Assembly: GCF_003403095.1 (NCBI RefSeq)
Contig: NZ_CP031555.1
Location: 4,032,001 to 4,096,000, forward strand
DNA: 64,000 nt
Origin: Thalassospira indica
Lineage (GTDB): Bacteria; Pseudomonadota; Alphaproteobacteria; Rhodospirillales; Thalassospiraceae
Direction: 5' to 3'
The notes under the pieces are model-generated. The model saw nothing but the letters and a program-made list of their open reading frames with translations, was not told where the DNA came from and did not search any database. Within the stretch, counting starts at the first letter, position 1. Every line of letters starts with the position of its first letter. Of this stretch, positions 10,673 through 21,740 are shown one piece after another. The position numbers were made by a program, and so were the translations under genes.

Positions 10673-11875
10673 ATGCTGCTTCGAAACGCAAAAATCGTCA
10701 CGATTGAAGATCAGGACAGCTATGGCCTGATCGAGTGCGGCGCGATTGCCATCAAGGACGGCCTGATCGATTGGGTCGGTGCCGATGAAGCCATCCCGGC
10801 AGCCTACCTTGACGGTCCAGCGCGTGACCTTGAAGGTCGCCTGATCACCCCGGCCCTGATTGATTGCCACACCCATGTTGTCCACGGCGGCGACCGCGCG
10901 GTTGAGTTTGAAATGCGCCTGAAGGGTGCAAGCTATGAAGAAGTTGCGCGTGCTGGCGGCGGCATTGTTTCGACCGTGAAGGCGACCCGCGAGGCATCAA
11001 TTGAGGATCTTATGACATCCGCCCTGCCGCGCGTGGACGCGCTGCTGGCAGAGGGCGTGTCGGTGATCGAGGTCAAGTCGGGTTACGGCCTTGATCGCGA
11101 GACCGAGCTTAATATGCTGCGCGCAGCCCGGAAAATTGCCGATCATCGCAATGTGCGGATCAAAACCACCTTCCTTGGCGCCCATGCGGTGCCGGTTGAA
11201 TATAAAGACAACCCGGATGACTATATTGATGATGTCTGTATTCCGACCCTGAAGGCCGCCCACACCGAAGGTCTGGTGGACGCCGTTGACGGGTTCTGCG
11301 AAGGCATTGCCTTTAATACCGATCAGATCAGACGCGTTTTCGATGTTGCCCGCGCGCTTGGCATTCCGGTCAAACTCCATGCCGAACAGCTATCGAACAT
11401 CGGCGGCACCAAACTGGCCGCCGAATATGGGGCAATTTCCGTCGATCATATTGAATACGCCACCGAAGAAGACGCGATCGCCATGGCCAAGTCTGGCTCC
11501 GTCGCGGTACTTCTGCCCGGTGCGTTTTACACCCTGCATGAAACCCAGCTGCCGCCGATTGACGCATTCCGCAAGCACGGCGTGCCGATGGCGATTGCGA
11601 CCGACTGCAATCCCGGCTCATCGCCACTGGCATCAATCCTTTTGACCATGAATATGTCCTGCACCCTGTTCCGCCTGACACCCGAAGAGGCACTTGTTGG
11701 CGCGACCGCCCATGCGGCGCGCGCCCTTGGCTTGTCGGATACCGGGCGGATCAAGGTAGGCCTTCGGGCTGATCTTGCCATCTGGAATGCCAAACACCCG
11801 GCCGAGCTTGCATACCGCATCGGGTTCAACCCGCTGTTTGAACGCATTGTTGGCGGTGAAAGCACCGCCGCCTGA
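10673..11875 (+). CDS. hutI: Imidazolonepropionase
   Basis: 400 residues, the usual family length. The metal-binding [19 protein letters not shown] and [12 protein letters not shown] signature, the [12 protein letters not shown] motif and ATDCNPGSS mark HutI. It hydrolyses 4-imidazolone-5-propionate to formimidoylglutamate. The ATG lies 12 nt after an AAGGGG site, a rather long spacing. First gene of the rightward hut operon. Confidence 0.95.
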   Translation: MLLRNAKIVTIEDQDSYGLIECGAIAIKDGLIDWVGADEAIPAAYLDGPARDLEGRLITPALIDCHTHVVHGGDRAVEFEMRLKGASYEEVARAGGGIVSTVKATREASIEDLMTSALPRVDALLAEGVSVIEVKSGYGLDRETELNMLRAARKIADHRNVRIKTTFLGAHAVPVEYKDNPDDYIDDVCIPTLKAAHTEGLVDAVDGFCEGIAFNTDQIRRVFDVARALGIPVKLHAEQLSNIGGTKLAAEYGAISVDHIEYATEEDAIAMAKSGSVAVLLPGAFYTLHETQLPPIDAFRKHGVPMAIATDCNPGSSPLASILLTMNMSCTLFRLTPEEALVGATAHAARALGLSDTGRIKVGLRADLAIWNAKHPAELAYRIGFNPLFERIVGGESTAA

Positions 11876-11925
11876 GCCCAAAGATAACTGCGCCACCGCA
11901 TCAACATATGCCCTGAGGATAGATT

Positions 11926-13467
11926 ATGACTGTCACCCTTATCCCCGCTTCGGTCAAACTGGCAGAGCTTGAACGCATCTGGCGTGATCAGGTCGCAGTC
12001 AAACTCGACCCATCGGCCCGCGACGGTGTTGAAGCGGCGCACGCAATGGTGCGCAAGGCGGCCGATGGCAGCGATGCCGTATATGGCGTGAATACCGGCT
12101 TTGGCAAACTGGCCTCGGTCAAGATTGCCCCGGAAGATACCGAAACCCTGCAACGCAACCTGATCCTCAGCCATTGCTGCGGCGTGGGTGAGCCACTTGA
12201 TATCGCGACCACCCGTTTGATGATGGCGTTGAAATTGCTGTCGCTTGGTCGCGGGGCATCGGGTGTACGTTGGGATCTGATCGAACTGATCGAAGGCATG
12301 CTGGCCAAGGGTGTTACCCCCGTCGTCCCGTCGCAAGGATCGGTTGGCGCATCGGGCGATCTGGCCCCGCTGGCGCACATGGCAGCCGTCATGATCGGTG
12401 CGGGCGAAGCCATATATGAAGGCGCGACCCTGCTGGGTGGCGAGGCACTTGCCAAGGCGGGCCTGACACCAGTGGTGCTGGGCCCGAAAGAAGGCTTGGC
12501 GCTGATTAACGGTACGCAGTTTTCAACTGCCTGCGCACTGGTCGGGCTGTTTTCAGCCTGGCGCAATGCGGCAAGTTCGATTGTGACATCGTCGCTGTCA
12601 ACCGATGCCATCATGGGATCGACCGCGCCGCTGGTCGATGAAATCCATACCCTTCGCGGTCATCCGGGCCAGATCAATGTGGCGCGTGCGATGCGCGATC
12701 TGATGACCGGATCGGAAATTCGCGAAAGCCACCGCGAAGGCGATACCCGCGTTCAGGACCCCTATTGCATCCGCTGCCAACCGCAAGTCACCGGGGCAGC
12801 GATGGATTTGCTGCGCTTTGCCGGTCAGACGCTTGAGATCGAAGCCAATGCGGTGACTGACAACCCGCTAGTTCTGAAAGAAGACGGCCGCATTGTTTCG
12901 GGGGGTAACTTCCATGCCGAGCCGGTGGCCTTTGCCGCCGATCAGATCGCGCTTGCGGTTGCCGAGATCGGCGCGATTGCCCAGCGCCGTGTTGCGCTGA
13001 TGGTCGATCCCACCCTGTCGCATGATTTGCCGCCGTTCCTGACGCCGGAGCCCGGCCTGAATTCCGGTCTGATGATTGCCGAGGTCACGACAGCAGCGCT
13101 GATGAGTGAAAACAAACATCTGGCCAACCCGTGTTCGACCGACAGCACGCCGACCAGTGCCAATCAGGAAGACCACGTTTCGATGGCGGCCCACGGCGCA
13201 CGCCGCCTGGCCCGCATGAATGCCAACCTTTCCTACATCCTTGGGGTCGAGCTGATCTGTGCCGCACAGGGTGTTGAATTCCGTGCCCCGCTTAAGACCA
13301 GCCCGGGTCTGCTCAATGTTCTGAAATCGGTTCGTGCTGACATCCCGACTGTTAAGGAAGACCGTTACATGGCACCGGATCTGGCGAAGGCGGCCGAACT
13401 TGTCACTGGCGGCACGCTTGTAGATGCCGCCAAGCTTTCGGGCTTTGTCGTCGGGGAGGCAGCATAA
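11926..13467 (+). CDS. hutH: Histidine ammonia-lyase
   Basis: 513 residues. The Ala-Ser-Gly triad in [10 protein letters not shown] forms the MIO electrophile. Further signatures are [16 protein letters not shown] and QEDHVSM. It deaminates L-histidine to trans-urocanate, the first step of the pathway. A TGAGGAT ribosome site precedes the ATG. It is followed after 2 bp by hutG. Confidence 0.96.
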   Translation: MTVTLIPASVKLAELERIWRDQVAVKLDPSARDGVEAAHAMVRKAADGSDAVYGVNTGFGKLASVKIAPEDTETLQRNLILSHCCGVGEPLDIATTRLMMALKLLSLGRGASGVRWDLIELIEGMLAKGVTPVVPSQGSVGASGDLAPLAHMAAVMIGAGEAIYEGATLLGGEALAKAGLTPVVLGPKEGLALINGTQFSTACALVGLFSAWRNAASSIVTSSLSTDAIMGSTAPLVDEIHTLRGHPGQINVARAMRDLMTGSEIRESHREGDTRVQDPYCIRCQPQVTGAAMDLLRFAGQTLEIEANAVTDNPLVLKEDGRIVSGGNFHAEPVAFAADQIALAVAEIGAIAQRRVALMVDPTLSHDLPPFLTPEPGLNSGLMIAEVTTAALMSENKHLANPCSTDSTPTSANQEDHVSMAAHGARRLARMNANLSYILGVELICAAQGVEFRAPLKTSPGLLNVLKSVRADIPTVKEDRYMAPDLAKAAELVTGGTLVDAAKLSGFVVGEAA

Positions 13468-13469
13468 CC

Positions 13470-14273
13470 ATGACCGATCCGGTTGAAATCAAACGCGGTG
13501 ATGGCCCCATTGTTCTGGGTCTGCCCCACACGGGTACTTATGTTCCCGATGACATTGCCGCAAAGCTGAATGATCGTGGCCGTGAGCTGGCTGATACCGA
13601 CTGGCATATTCATACGCTTTATGACGGGTTGCTCGATGGTGTGACGACGGTGCGTGCGACGTTTCATCGTTATGTGATTGATGCCAACCGCGATCCCGAA
13701 GGGGTCAGCCTTTATCCCGGTCAGAACACCACCACCCTTGTGCCGCTGACCGATTTTGACGGCGAAAACATCTGGGACGTGGCACCGACCGAGGATGACA
13801 TCGCCTATCGGGCGGCAACCTTCCACGCGCCCTATCATCAGGCACTGGCAGCCGAGCTTGAGCGGGTGCGCGCCAAACACGGTGTGGCAATCCTGTATGA
13901 TTGCCATTCGATCCGCTCAAACATTCCGTTCCTGTTTGAAGGGACCCTGCCGGATTTCAATATCGGCACCAATCTGGGCGCGACATGCGATCCGATGATC
14001 GAAACGTTGACGTCGGAAATCTGTTCGCAGGCCCAAGGATACAGTGCGGTTCTGAACGGTCGTTTCAAGGGTGGCTGGACCACCCGCCATTATGGCCGCC
14101 CGGAGATCAATCAACACGCCATCCAGATGGAACTGGCGCAATCCACCTATCTAACGGCCGAGGAAGCCCCTTGGTCCTATGACGAAAGCCGTGCAGCAAA
14201 ATTGCGCACGCATCTTACTGAAATCCTGAAGACACTGGCCGATTTGGCCCCAGCACTAAGAGGCAAGTCATGA
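13470..14273 (+). CDS. hutG: N-formylglutamate deformylase
   Basis: 267 residues of the N-formylglutamate amidohydrolase family. Metal ligands are in [23 protein letters not shown] and [10 protein letters not shown]. It releases formate and glutamate from N-formylglutamate, the product of HutF, so its presence fits the five-step route. It starts 2 bp after hutH and overlaps hutU by 4 bp. Confidence 0.93.
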   Translation: MTDPVEIKRGDGPIVLGLPHTGTYVPDDIAAKLNDRGRELADTDWHIHTLYDGLLDGVTTVRATFHRYVIDANRDPEGVSLYPGQNTTTLVPLTDFDGENIWDVAPTEDDIAYRAATFHAPYHQALAAELERVRAKHGVAILYDCHSIRSNIPFLFEGTLPDFNIGTNLGATCDPMIETLTSEICSQAQGYSAVLNGRFKGGWTTRHYGRPEINQHAIQMELAQSTYLTAEEAPWSYDESRAAKLRTHLTEILKTLADLAPALRGKS

Positions 14274-15946
14274 CCAACAATCCGCGTCACAACCAGCGTG
14301 ATATCTATCCCGATACCGGAAGCGAAATTTCGGCGAAAAGCTGGCTGACCGAAGCACCGATGCGCATGTTGATGAACAACCTGCATCCCGATGTGGCCGA
14401 AAACCCGCATGAGCTGGTTGTTTATGGCGGCATTGGCCGGGCAGCGCGCACCTGGAAGGATTTTGATCAGATCGTTGCCAGCCTCAAGGAACTTGAGGAT
14501 GACCAGACCCTTCTGGTGCAGTCGGGAAAGCCGGTTGGTGTGTTCCGCACCCACAAGGATGCGCCGCGTGTTCTGATCGCGAACTCCAACCTTGTGCCGC
14601 ATTGGGCCAACTGGGACCACTTCAACGAACTCGATAAGAAAGGTCTGGCGATGTATGGCCAGATGACGGCGGGATCGTGGATCTATATCGGGTCACAGGG
14701 CATTGTTCAGGGCACCTATGAAACCTTTGTCGAGGCCGGCCGCCAGCATTATGACGGTGACCTTACGGGCAAATGGATTCTGACCGGTGGCCTTGGCGGC
14801 ATGGGTGGCGCACAGCCGTTGGCCGCTGTGATGGCCGGTGCGTGCTGTTTGGCTGTTGAGTGCGATGAAACCCGTGCAGACTTCCGCCTGCGCACCCGTT
14901 ATGTCGACGAGAAAACCCATTCACTGGATGAAGCGCTTGAAATGATCGAGCGTTGGACCAAGGCAGGCGAAGCCAAGTCCGTTGCCCTGATCGGCAATGC
15001 GGCCGATGTCTTCCCGGAACTGGTCAAGCGCGGTGTTCGCCCGGACATCGTGACCGACCAGACATCCGCACATGATCCGGTGCACGGATACCTGCCGCAG
15101 GGTTGGACCGTTGCCGAATGGCGCGAGAAACAGGAATCCGATCCCAAGGCTGTTTCCAAGGCGGCGCGTGCTTCGATGCGCGTTCAGGTCGAGGCCATGG
15201 TTGCCTTCCACGAGGCGGGCGTCCCGACGGTCGATTACGGCAACAACATCCGTCAGATGGCGCTTGAGGAAGGGTTCGAGAACGCATTTGCTTTCCCGGG
15301 CTTCGTTCCGGCCTATATCCGCCCGCTGTTCTGCAAGGGTATTGGTCCGTTCCGCTGGGCGGCCCTTTCGGGTGATCCCGAGGACATCTACAAGACCGAC
15401 CAGAAGGTCAAGGAACTGATCCCCGATGATCCGCACCTGCATAACTGGCTGGACATGGCGCGCGAGCGCATCTCGTTCCAGGGCCTGCCGGCACGTATTT
15501 GCTGGGTCGGTCTGGGACAGCGCCATCGCCTGGGTATGGCGTTCAACGAAATGGTCAAGAATGGTGAACTGAAAGCCCCGGTCGTCATCGGGCGTGACCA
15601 TCTTGACAGTGGTTCGGTTGCAAGCCCGAACCGCGAAACCGAAGCCATGAAAGATGGCTCGGATGCGGTCAGTGACTGGCCGTTGCTTAATGCGCTGCTC
15701 AATACGGCGTCCGGGGCGACCTGGGTCTCGCTGCATCATGGTGGCGGTGTTGGAATGGGCTTCTCGCAGCATTCCGGCATGGTGATTTGTTGTGACGGCA
15801 CAGAAGATGCCGCACGCAGGGTCGAACGCGTCCTTTGGAACGATCCGGCAACCGGTGTGATGCGTCATGCGGATGCAGGATATGACATCGCACTGGATTG
15901 CGCCCGGGAACACGGGCTGAACCTGCCCGGGATTCTCGGCAAGTAA
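14270..15946 (+). CDS. hutU: Urocanate hydratase
   Basis: 558 residues, standard length. It has the NAD-binding glycine-rich [13 protein letters not shown] and the active-site region ([17 protein letters not shown]). It hydrates urocanate to imidazolone propionate. The ATG overlaps the hutG stop. It is the last hut enzyme of the operon; a TRAP transporter follows after 77 bp. Confidence 0.96.
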   Translation: MTNNPRHNQRDIYPDTGSEISAKSWLTEAPMRMLMNNLHPDVAENPHELVVYGGIGRAARTWKDFDQIVASLKELEDDQTLLVQSGKPVGVFRTHKDAPRVLIANSNLVPHWANWDHFNELDKKGLAMYGQMTAGSWIYIGSQGIVQGTYETFVEAGRQHYDGDLTGKWILTGGLGGMGGAQPLAAVMAGACCLAVECDETRADFRLRTRYVDEKTHSLDEALEMIERWTKAGEAKSVALIGNAADVFPELVKRGVRPDIVTDQTSAHDPVHGYLPQGWTVAEWREKQESDPKAVSKAARASMRVQVEAMVAFHEAGVPTVDYGNNIRQMALEEGFENAFAFPGFVPAYIRPLFCKGIGPFRWAALSGDPEDIYKTDQKVKELIPDDPHLHNWLDMARERISFQGLPARICWVGLGQRHRLGMAFNEMVKNGELKAPVVIGRDHLDSGSVASPNRETEAMKDGSDAVSDWPLLNALLNTASGATWVSLHHGGGVGMGFSQHSGMVICCDGTEDAARRVERVLWNDPATGVMRHADAGYDIALDCAREHGLNLPGILGK

Positions 15947-15961
15947 TTAAAACTCACGCGT

Positions 15962-15983
15962 GGGGGCAGTGACGACTGCCCCT
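15962..15983 (+). other. Hairpin between hutU and the TRAP genes
   Basis: GGGGCAG and CTGCCCC pair around a 6-nt loop. There is no U-run, so it is more likely an RNA-processing or stability element than a full terminator. Confidence 0.45.
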
Positions 15984-16023
15984 GCATCGCCCTATCAGGG
16001 TACAATCAAGGAGGCTTCTTAAC

Positions 16024-17118
16024 ATGAAAAGACGTGAATTTCTGACCGCCGGTGTTGCCGGCGCAGGTGCAGCGGCCGCTGCAACATTCGCAACCCCTGC
16101 CATCGCACAGGACAAGCGCCAGTGGAACATGGTGACAGCATGGCCGAAAAACCTGCCTGGGCCGGGTGTGGCTGCGCAGAAACTGGCAGACCGTATCACC
16201 ACACTTTCGGGTGGTCGTCTTGAAGTCAAACTTCATGCCGCTGGCGAACTGGTTCCGGGCAATGGTGTGTTTGATGCCGTTGCCGAAGGAACGGCTGAGA
16301 TTTATCACGCGGTTCCGGCATATTGGGGTTCGAAATCCAAAGGCATCCTTCTGTTCGGGTCGCAGCCGTTTGGCTTGCGTGCCGATGAACAGGTTGGCTG
16401 GCTGAACTATGGTGGCGGTCAGGAACTGTATGACGAAATCTATGGCCAGTTCGGTCTGAAGCCGTTCCTGTGCGGTAACTCCGGCCCGCAGTGGGCAGGT
16501 TGGTTCCGCAACGAAATCAACTCGGTCGATGACCTCAAGGGGTTGAAGTTCCGTACTACCGGTCTGGCATCGGAGATGTGCTCTAAACTTGGTATGGCGG
16601 TTCAGGCCATGGGCGGTCGTGACATGTTCCAGGCACTTCAGTCTGGTGCGCTTGATGCCGGTGAATTCATCGGCCCGTGGAGCGACAGTGCGCTTGGTTT
16701 CTATCAGGTTGCCAAGAACTACTACTGGCCGGGTGTTGGCGAGCCGTCCTCGGCCGAGGAATGCGCGGTGAATGCCAAGGCCTATGCCGACCTTCCTGAT
16801 GACCTGAAAGCCGTCGTCAAGTTCGCGGCAGACAGCCTTTATAACGAAGTCTGGACCGAGTACGAGACCAAGCATGCCATGGCCCTGAAACAGCTTGTTG
16901 CAGAACAGGATGTCAAGGTTCGCAAGCTTCCGGATGAAGTTGTTGAAGCGATGGCTGTCGCCGGTGCCGAGGTGATTGCGGAGCTTCGCGAAAGCGACGA
17001 TGCACTGACCAAAAAGGTCACCGAAAGCTTTGTTGCCTATCGCGACCTGATCGGTGGTTACATGACCTATGCCGATAACGGTCAGATGAATGCACGCGCC
17101 AAAGCGCTTGGCTTCTGA
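16024..17118 (+). CDS. TRAP transporter solute-binding protein (DctP family, TakP-like)
   Basis: 364 residues with a Tat-type signal (MKRREFLTAG, then an Ala-rich stretch and a cleavage site near ATPAIAQ). The mature part resembles the DctP subgroup of TakP, which binds alpha-keto or other small carboxylic acids: AGELVPG, QWAGWFRNEIN, the FRTTG motif with the carboxylate-binding Arg, and EFIGPWSD. An AAGGAGG site precedes the ATG. Its position behind hutU suggests it imports histidine, urocanate or a related imidazole acid, but that is inference from position only. A terminator-like hairpin follows. Confidence 0.88.
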   Translation: MKRREFLTAGVAGAGAAAAATFATPAIAQDKRQWNMVTAWPKNLPGPGVAAQKLADRITTLSGGRLEVKLHAAGELVPGNGVFDAVAEGTAEIYHAVPAYWGSKSKGILLFGSQPFGLRADEQVGWLNYGGGQELYDEIYGQFGLKPFLCGNSGPQWAGWFRNEINSVDDLKGLKFRTTGLASEMCSKLGMAVQAMGGRDMFQALQSGALDAGEFIGPWSDSALGFYQVAKNYYWPGVGEPSSAEECAVNAKAYADLPDDLKAVVKFAADSLYNEVWTEYETKHAMALKQLVAEQDVKVRKLPDEVVEAMAVAGAEVIAELRESDDALTKKVTESFVAYRDLIGGYMTYADNGQMNARAKALGF

Positions 17119-17127
17119 TAAACACTG

Positions 17128-17162
17128 AAACCGACGCTGGCACGTCCAGCGTCGGTTTTTCT
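17128..17162 (+). terminator. Intra-operon terminator/attenuator after the TRAP binding protein
   Basis: A perfect 13-bp stem (AAACCGACGCTGG / CCAGCGTCGGTTT), 5-nt loop, then Ts. It lies between the binding-protein gene and the membrane genes, a usual way to make more binding protein than permease. Confidence 0.8.
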
Positions 17163-17191
17163 TTCAGGCGTGCCTTTCACGGGGAGATGTC

Positions 17192-17713
17192 ATGCAACGC
17201 CTTGCTGATGCACTTGACCAGATAAACCACTGGACCGGGATGACTGTGCGCTGGTTCGCACTTCTGATGGTTCTGTTGCAGTTTACCGTGGTCTTACTGC
17301 GCTATGTTTTCGGGTTCAGTTCAATCGCGCTTAATGAAAGCGTTCTGTATCTGCATGCCGCTTTGTTCATGTTGGGGGCGGGCTATACGCTGTTGGTTGA
17401 TGGCCATGTCCGAGTGGACATTTTCTATGCCGCAGCCACCGACAAGACCAAGGCGCGGATCGATGCGTTTGGCTATGTGGTTCTGGCAATCCCGTCGATG
17501 GCAGCCCTGCTGTATTGGACCTGGCCATCAGTGATCAATTCGATCTCGATGATGGAAGGGGCGATTTCGGTGGGGGGCATTCCGGCCGTCTGGTTTTTGA
17601 AATCCCTGATCCCGGCCTTTTGCATTCTGTTGATTATCCAGTCCGTCGCCTGCCTTCTTCGGCAGGTGGTTTTGCTGCGCGGTGACGTTGAAGATCAAGG
17701 TGGTGCGAAGTGA
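17192..17713 (+). CDS. TRAP transporter small permease (DctQ)
   Basis: 173 residues with four hydrophobic segments. The DctQ pattern (RYVFGFSSIALNE, YTLLVDGHVRVDIFY) is plain. A GGGGAG site precedes the ATG, and the stop overlaps the start of the large permease by 4 bp. It forms the membrane complex with the next gene. Confidence 0.88.
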   Translation: MQRLADALDQINHWTGMTVRWFALLMVLLQFTVVLLRYVFGFSSIALNESVLYLHAALFMLGAGYTLLVDGHVRVDIFYAAATDKTKARIDAFGYVVLAIPSMAALLYWTWPSVINSISMMEGAISVGGIPAVWFLKSLIPAFCILLIIQSVACLLRQVVLLRGDVEDQGGAK

Positions 17714-19260
17714 TGGAATATCTTGATCTTTTGATGTTTGCCGCCCTGATGGGCTGCATCCTTTTGGGCTTTCCGGTGTCGTTCTCAATCGCCGGAACGG
17801 CGGTGATTTTCGGCTATCTCGGCTGGGTCACCGACACGATGAATATCGGCCTGATGGGAGCGTTCGGGCAGCGTGTGTTTGGTACGCTGACCAATGATGT
17901 CCTGATCGCCATTCCGCTGTTTGTCGTTATGGGTGTCGTTCTTGAACGATCCCGCATTGCCGAAGATTTGCTCCATACCATGGGCCGACTGTTTGGTCAG
18001 TTGCGCGGCGGTTTGGGGATTTCGGTCGTGCTGGTGGGGGCGTTGCTTGCGGCCTCGACCGGGATTGTCGGGGCCACCGTGATTGCCATGGGCATGATCG
18101 CGCTGCCGACCATGTTGCGCACCGGATATAACCCGAAAATGGCATCGGGCCTTGTTTGTACTGCAGGCACATTGGGCCAGATTATCCCGCCCTCGACGCT
18201 TTTGATCATTCTGTCGGACGTGATGTCGTCGGCCTATCAACAGGCGCAATATGAACAGGGCAAGTTCACGATTGAAACCATTTCGGTCGGGCAGATTTTT
18301 GCCGGTGCGCTGATCCCCGGCCTGACGCTGGTGGCGATTTATATCATCTATATCCTGCTGCGCGGGCTGATACGCCCGGCCGACATGCCACCTGTGCAAA
18401 GCGATGATGGCCGCCCCAGCGCGGGCGAAGTGGTGGGGGCAGTTCTGCCGCCTGTGCTTTTGATCATTGCTGTGCTGGGTGCCATTCTGGGCGGGGTCGC
18501 CACCCCGACCGAGGCGGCATCGGTGGGCGCAATCGGTGCGATCCTGATGGCGGGTGTCCGTCAGGGGGCAAACCGCAATCTGGTTCTGACCGGGACCGTG
18601 GCACTTTTGATCCTGGCGATCATGGCCGGTGTCGCGCCGGTGCGTTTCCAGCGCAGTGACCTTACCGGTGTTGATTATGCCCTGGGCGCTGGTTATGTGG
18701 CGCTGGCCGTTGTCGGGATTGTCGCGATCCTCGCCTGCCTGCGTCAGGCATGGAAAGCTGACATTCTGAAATCGGCGCTGACATCGACCATGACGGTCAG
18801 TTCAATGATCTTTGCCACCATCCTGACGGCCAGCATGTTCTCGCTAGTGTTTATCGGGTTGGGCGGCGAAGACCATGTGGCGGAAATCCTTGAAGCCATG
18901 CCCGGTGGTCCGACTGGGGCGCTGATCTTCTGCATGGCGTTGATCTTTGTGCTGGGCTTCTTCCTTGATTTCGTGGAAATCACGGTGATCCTGCTGCCGC
19001 TGATTGCGCCGGGGCTGATCATGATGGGCCATGATCCGGTGTGGCTGGCGATCCTGATTGCGATCAACCTTCAGACATCGTTCCTGACACCGCCATTCGG
19101 CTTCTCGCTGTTTTACCTGCGTAGTGCCGCCCCGCCGGAAATCACCACCGGCCAGATTTATCAGGGCGTCATTCCGTTCATCGCCCTGCAGCTGTTTGGC
19201 ATTTTCGTGATCTGGCTGTGGCCGTCACTGGCCAACTGGCTGCCAAGCGTCGTGTTCTAG
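17710..19260 (+). CDS. TRAP transporter large permease (DctM), extended form
   Basis: 516 residues, longer than the usual ~430 because of extra hydrophobic segments near residues 290-350. DctM signatures include GFPVSFSIAG, TLGQIIPPSTLLIIL and TPTEAASVGAIGA; near the C-terminus, FLDFVEITVILLPL and TPPFGFSLFYLRS. It drives sodium-coupled uptake with the preceding two proteins. Extended DctM proteins are common with TakP-like binding proteins, in agreement with the gene upstream. Confidence 0.88.
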   Translation: MMEYLDLLMFAALMGCILLGFPVSFSIAGTAVIFGYLGWVTDTMNIGLMGAFGQRVFGTLTNDVLIAIPLFVVMGVVLERSRIAEDLLHTMGRLFGQLRGGLGISVVLVGALLAASTGIVGATVIAMGMIALPTMLRTGYNPKMASGLVCTAGTLGQIIPPSTLLIILSDVMSSAYQQAQYEQGKFTIETISVGQIFAGALIPGLTLVAIYIIYILLRGLIRPADMPPVQSDDGRPSAGEVVGAVLPPVLLIIAVLGAILGGVATPTEAASVGAIGAILMAGVRQGANRNLVLTGTVALLILAIMAGVAPVRFQRSDLTGVDYALGAGYVALAVVGIVAILACLRQAWKADILKSALTSTMTVSSMIFATILTASMFSLVFIGLGGEDHVAEILEAMPGGPTGALIFCMALIFVLGFFLDFVEITVILLPLIAPGLIMMGHDPVWLAILIAINLQTSFLTPPFGFSLFYLRSAAPPEITTGQIYQGVIPFIALQLFGIFVIWLWPSLANWLPSVVF

Positions 19261-19277
19261 GCAAAGAACTGAAAATG

Positions 19278-19309
19278 AAAAAACGCCCCCGATTTCTGGG
19301 GGCGTTTTT
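19278..19309. terminator. Rho-independent terminator at the end of the hut/TRAP operon
   Basis: The stem AACGCCCCC / GGGGGCGTT is flanked by an A-run and a T-run. It separates the rightward TRAP genes from the leftward DUF3237 gene and can act on both. Confidence 0.85.
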
Positions 19310-19333
19310 GTTTGGTCATGGCCAAGGCGGCTG

Positions 19334-19789
19334 TCAAAGGACTTCATAGACCGACACATAGACTGTGCTTTTTTCGCGCTGCCCGGATCCGACAAAGATC
19401 CGGTGATTAAGCCAGCTATAGCGTTCATCGCCGGTTTCGAACCGGGGCTGGGTGCGCATGTAATATTTCGACGGATCGACATGTTCGCCGCGTGCAAGCG
19501 CGTCCAGAACATCCTTGGGGCCATGCCGGAACCCGAAATTGCGGATGTCAATCAGCGCCCCGTCATGGGTTTCGATGCAATATCGCGTGTCGAGTTCAGC
19601 CACACCGTTTTCAAAAACGGTTTGCCAGTCAGCACCCAATGCCAGAACACGACCATTCAACGATTTGCCTTCGACGTGACCGCCAATGATCGGAATGATC
19701 CGGCGCGTGCCGCGCATTGAGTTGCCAAGCTCCATGGGGGCTTCCAGCTCGACCGTCAGATCGCAAAAATGTTCAAGTTCAAGCTTCAT
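19334..19789 (-). CDS. DUF3237 family protein
   Basis: 151 residues. The LVLGAD-like and RYCIETHDGALIDIRNFGFR motifs and the ending in RIFVGSGQRE...VYVSVYEVL match the DUF3237 family of small beta-barrel proteins with no assigned reaction. It is the last gene of the long leftward phenylpropanoid arm, 10 bp after a TRAP large permease, which suggests a role with aromatic or carboxylic acids. Function unknown. Confidence 0.8.
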   Translation of the reverse strand: MKLELEHFCDLTVELEAPMELGNSMRGTRRIIPIIGGHVEGKSLNGRVLALGADWQTVFENGVAELDTRYCIETHDGALIDIRNFGFRHGPKDVLDALARGEHVDPSKYYMRTQPRFETGDERYSWLNHRIFVGSGQREKSTVYVSVYEVL

Positions 19790-19799
19790 ATTGACCTCT

Positions 19800-21095
19800 T
19801 TAATTCATGGTCGTCGGCAGGAAAAGAACGATGGATGGCACCAAAACCAGCAGGATCAAGCGAATGATGTCGACCGCGACAAACGGGATGACGCCCTGAA
19901 ACACCTTTTGCAGGGGCACTTCGCGGGCAATCGAATTGATGACAAACACATTCATCCCGACAGGCGGGGTGATCAGGCCAAGTTCAACCGTCATGACAAC
20001 GATGATGCCAAACCAGATCGGATCAAACCCCAACTGGGTGACCACGGGAAACACGATGGGCACCAGAAGAATAATCATCGCCATGGCATCAAGGATGCAG
20101 CCCAGCAATAGGAAAAACACAAGGATCAGAGCAAGTGTCGGATAGGCCCCGATATCAAGCCCGACCAGCCACGCGGTGATCTTTTGCGGGGTCTGGGTGA
20201 TGGCCAGAAAATAGCCAAACAGGATCGCACCGATCAGAATGGTATAGATTGCAACCGAGGTGCGCAGGGCCTCGACCAGGCTATCAAGAATGCTGCGCCA
20301 GCCTAGCCGCCCCCGGATCACCCCGATCAGAGCGGTCAGGACAGACCCAACCGCCGCGGCCTCTGTCGCGGTGACAACACCCAAATAGATGCTGCCGATA
20401 ATGGCGATGAACAGGGCCAGGACCGCCCAGACATCGCGCAAGGATCGGATGGCGTTGCGCAAATCAAACGGTTCGCCCGCTGGCAACCCGCGGGCATAGG
20501 TCACCCGAAAGGCCAGCATATACATCACAATCGCCAGAAGGCCCGGAATGATCCCGGCAATGAAGAGCTTGCCGACATCCTGTTCGGTGATAAAGCCATA
20601 CACCGCCAGAACAACCGATGGCGGGATCAGAATGCCAAGCGTTCCACCCGCGGCAATCACCCCGGTCGCCACATGATCGCGATAGCCACTGCGCTGCATT
20701 TCCGGCAAAGCGACCTTGGTCATGGTTGCCGCCGTTGCCACCGATGATCCCGATATGGCGGCAAACCCCGCACAGGATGCAATGGTCGAAAGCGCCATGC
20801 CGCCCCGAAATGATCCCAGCCACGCCTGCCCTGCGCGAAACAGTTCGCGCGACATGCCGGAATTGGTGGCAAGAACGCCCATCAGGATAAAGAACGGAAT
20901 GAGGCTGAGGTTAAAGTCGGTGATGGTGCGGATCGGCGATTGCGCCAGCAGGTTGAGTGCCGGCGTCGGACCGACGATTGCGGCAAAACCGCCGACACCG
21001 ACAATCCCCATCGCAATGCCGATCGGCACCCTAAGCAGCATCAGGGCAAACAGCGCAACAAATCCGCCAAGTGCGACAAAATCGGCTTCAGTCAT
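19800..21095 (-). CDS. TRAP transporter large permease (DctM)
   Basis: 431 residues. DctM hallmarks: LLRVPIGIAMGIVGVGG, AAISGSSVATAATM, AAGGTLGILIPPSVVL, TATEAAAVGSV and TPPVGMNVFVIN. The start is the ATG of MTEADFVALGG at 21095, which overlaps the DctQ stop by 8 bp. It belongs to the transporter encoded up to 22769. Confidence 0.9.
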   Translation of the reverse strand: MTEADFVALGGFVALFALMLLRVPIGIAMGIVGVGGFAAIVGPTPALNLLAQSPIRTITDFNLSLIPFFILMGVLATNSGMSRELFRAGQAWLGSFRGGMALSTIASCAGFAAISGSSVATAATMTKVALPEMQRSGYRDHVATGVIAAGGTLGILIPPSVVLAVYGFITEQDVGKLFIAGIIPGLLAIVMYMLAFRVTYARGLPAGEPFDLRNAIRSLRDVWAVLALFIAIIGSIYLGVVTATEAAAVGSVLTALIGVIRGRLGWRSILDSLVEALRTSVAIYTILIGAILFGYFLAITQTPQKITAWLVGLDIGAYPTLALILVFFLLLGCILDAMAMIILLVPIVFPVVTQLGFDPIWFGIIVVMTVELGLITPPVGMNVFVINSIAREVPLQKVFQGVIPFVAVDIIRLILLVLVPSIVLFLPTTMN

Positions 21096-21675
21096 CAGTT
21101 CCCCCTGAACCACCAGTTTGCTTTTGTTTTTGAGGGTCGGAGGCAATATGCGGCTCTGACTCGGCGGGTTCAAAATCATCCAGACCGGCATTGGTCAGCG
21201 CGATCATCAAGGCACGCGCCAGAATGGTCAGCATGCTGACCGCAACACCAAGCCAGATCAGCCCCATCACCGGCCAGACGGGAACCTGCAGATCAAATGT
21301 CGTCTCGCCGCTGTTATAGGCGCTGGTGACACGGGCCAGCATCTTCCAGCACAGTAAGCCGGTGAAGCCCAGCAAGACCAGCCAGGCAAAGAAATCCGTC
21401 CATCGACGAACACGCGCGGGCAACATCAGGGCAAACAGATCAACCTTGATGTGCGATCCACGGTATCCCACGCAGGCGAAACCCCACATGATCACCACGC
21501 CCAGAAACAGGCGTGAAAAATCAAACGCATCGGGGATCGGCCATGCAAACAGGTAGCGACCAATTGCGGATGCCAGAACCAGCAACGTGATCACCGCAAG
21601 CAAAATGGCCGAGACCATTTCGACCTTGCGCGAGAAGGCTTCGAGATATGTCAGGGAGCGATGAAGAACCCGCAT
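21088..21675 (-). CDS. TRAP transporter small permease (DctQ)
   Basis: 195 residues with four hydrophobic segments and the DctQ pattern (GFACVGYRGSHIKVDLFALML). The hydrophilic C-terminal tail is rich in Glu, Gln and Lys. It overlaps the large permease gene and follows the binding-protein gene by 65 bp. Confidence 0.87.
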   Translation of the reverse strand: MRVLHRSLTYLEAFSRKVEMVSAILLAVITLLVLASAIGRYLFAWPIPDAFDFSRLFLGVVIMWGFACVGYRGSHIKVDLFALMLPARVRRWTDFFAWLVLLGFTGLLCWKMLARVTSAYNSGETTFDLQVPVWPVMGLIWLGVAVSMLTILARALMIALTNAGLDDFEPAESEPHIASDPQKQKQTGGSGGTDD

Positions 21676-21740
21676 GATTTATGCACTTTCAGAGGTATCG
21701 GCAGCACCGACCTTTGATGCCGCCGATACAGGGAGTGTCA

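Noticed and set aside
14921..15913. A 330-codon open frame on the minus strand
   Set aside because: Antisense to hutU, which is certain. Long antisense frames are common in GC-rich coding DNA.
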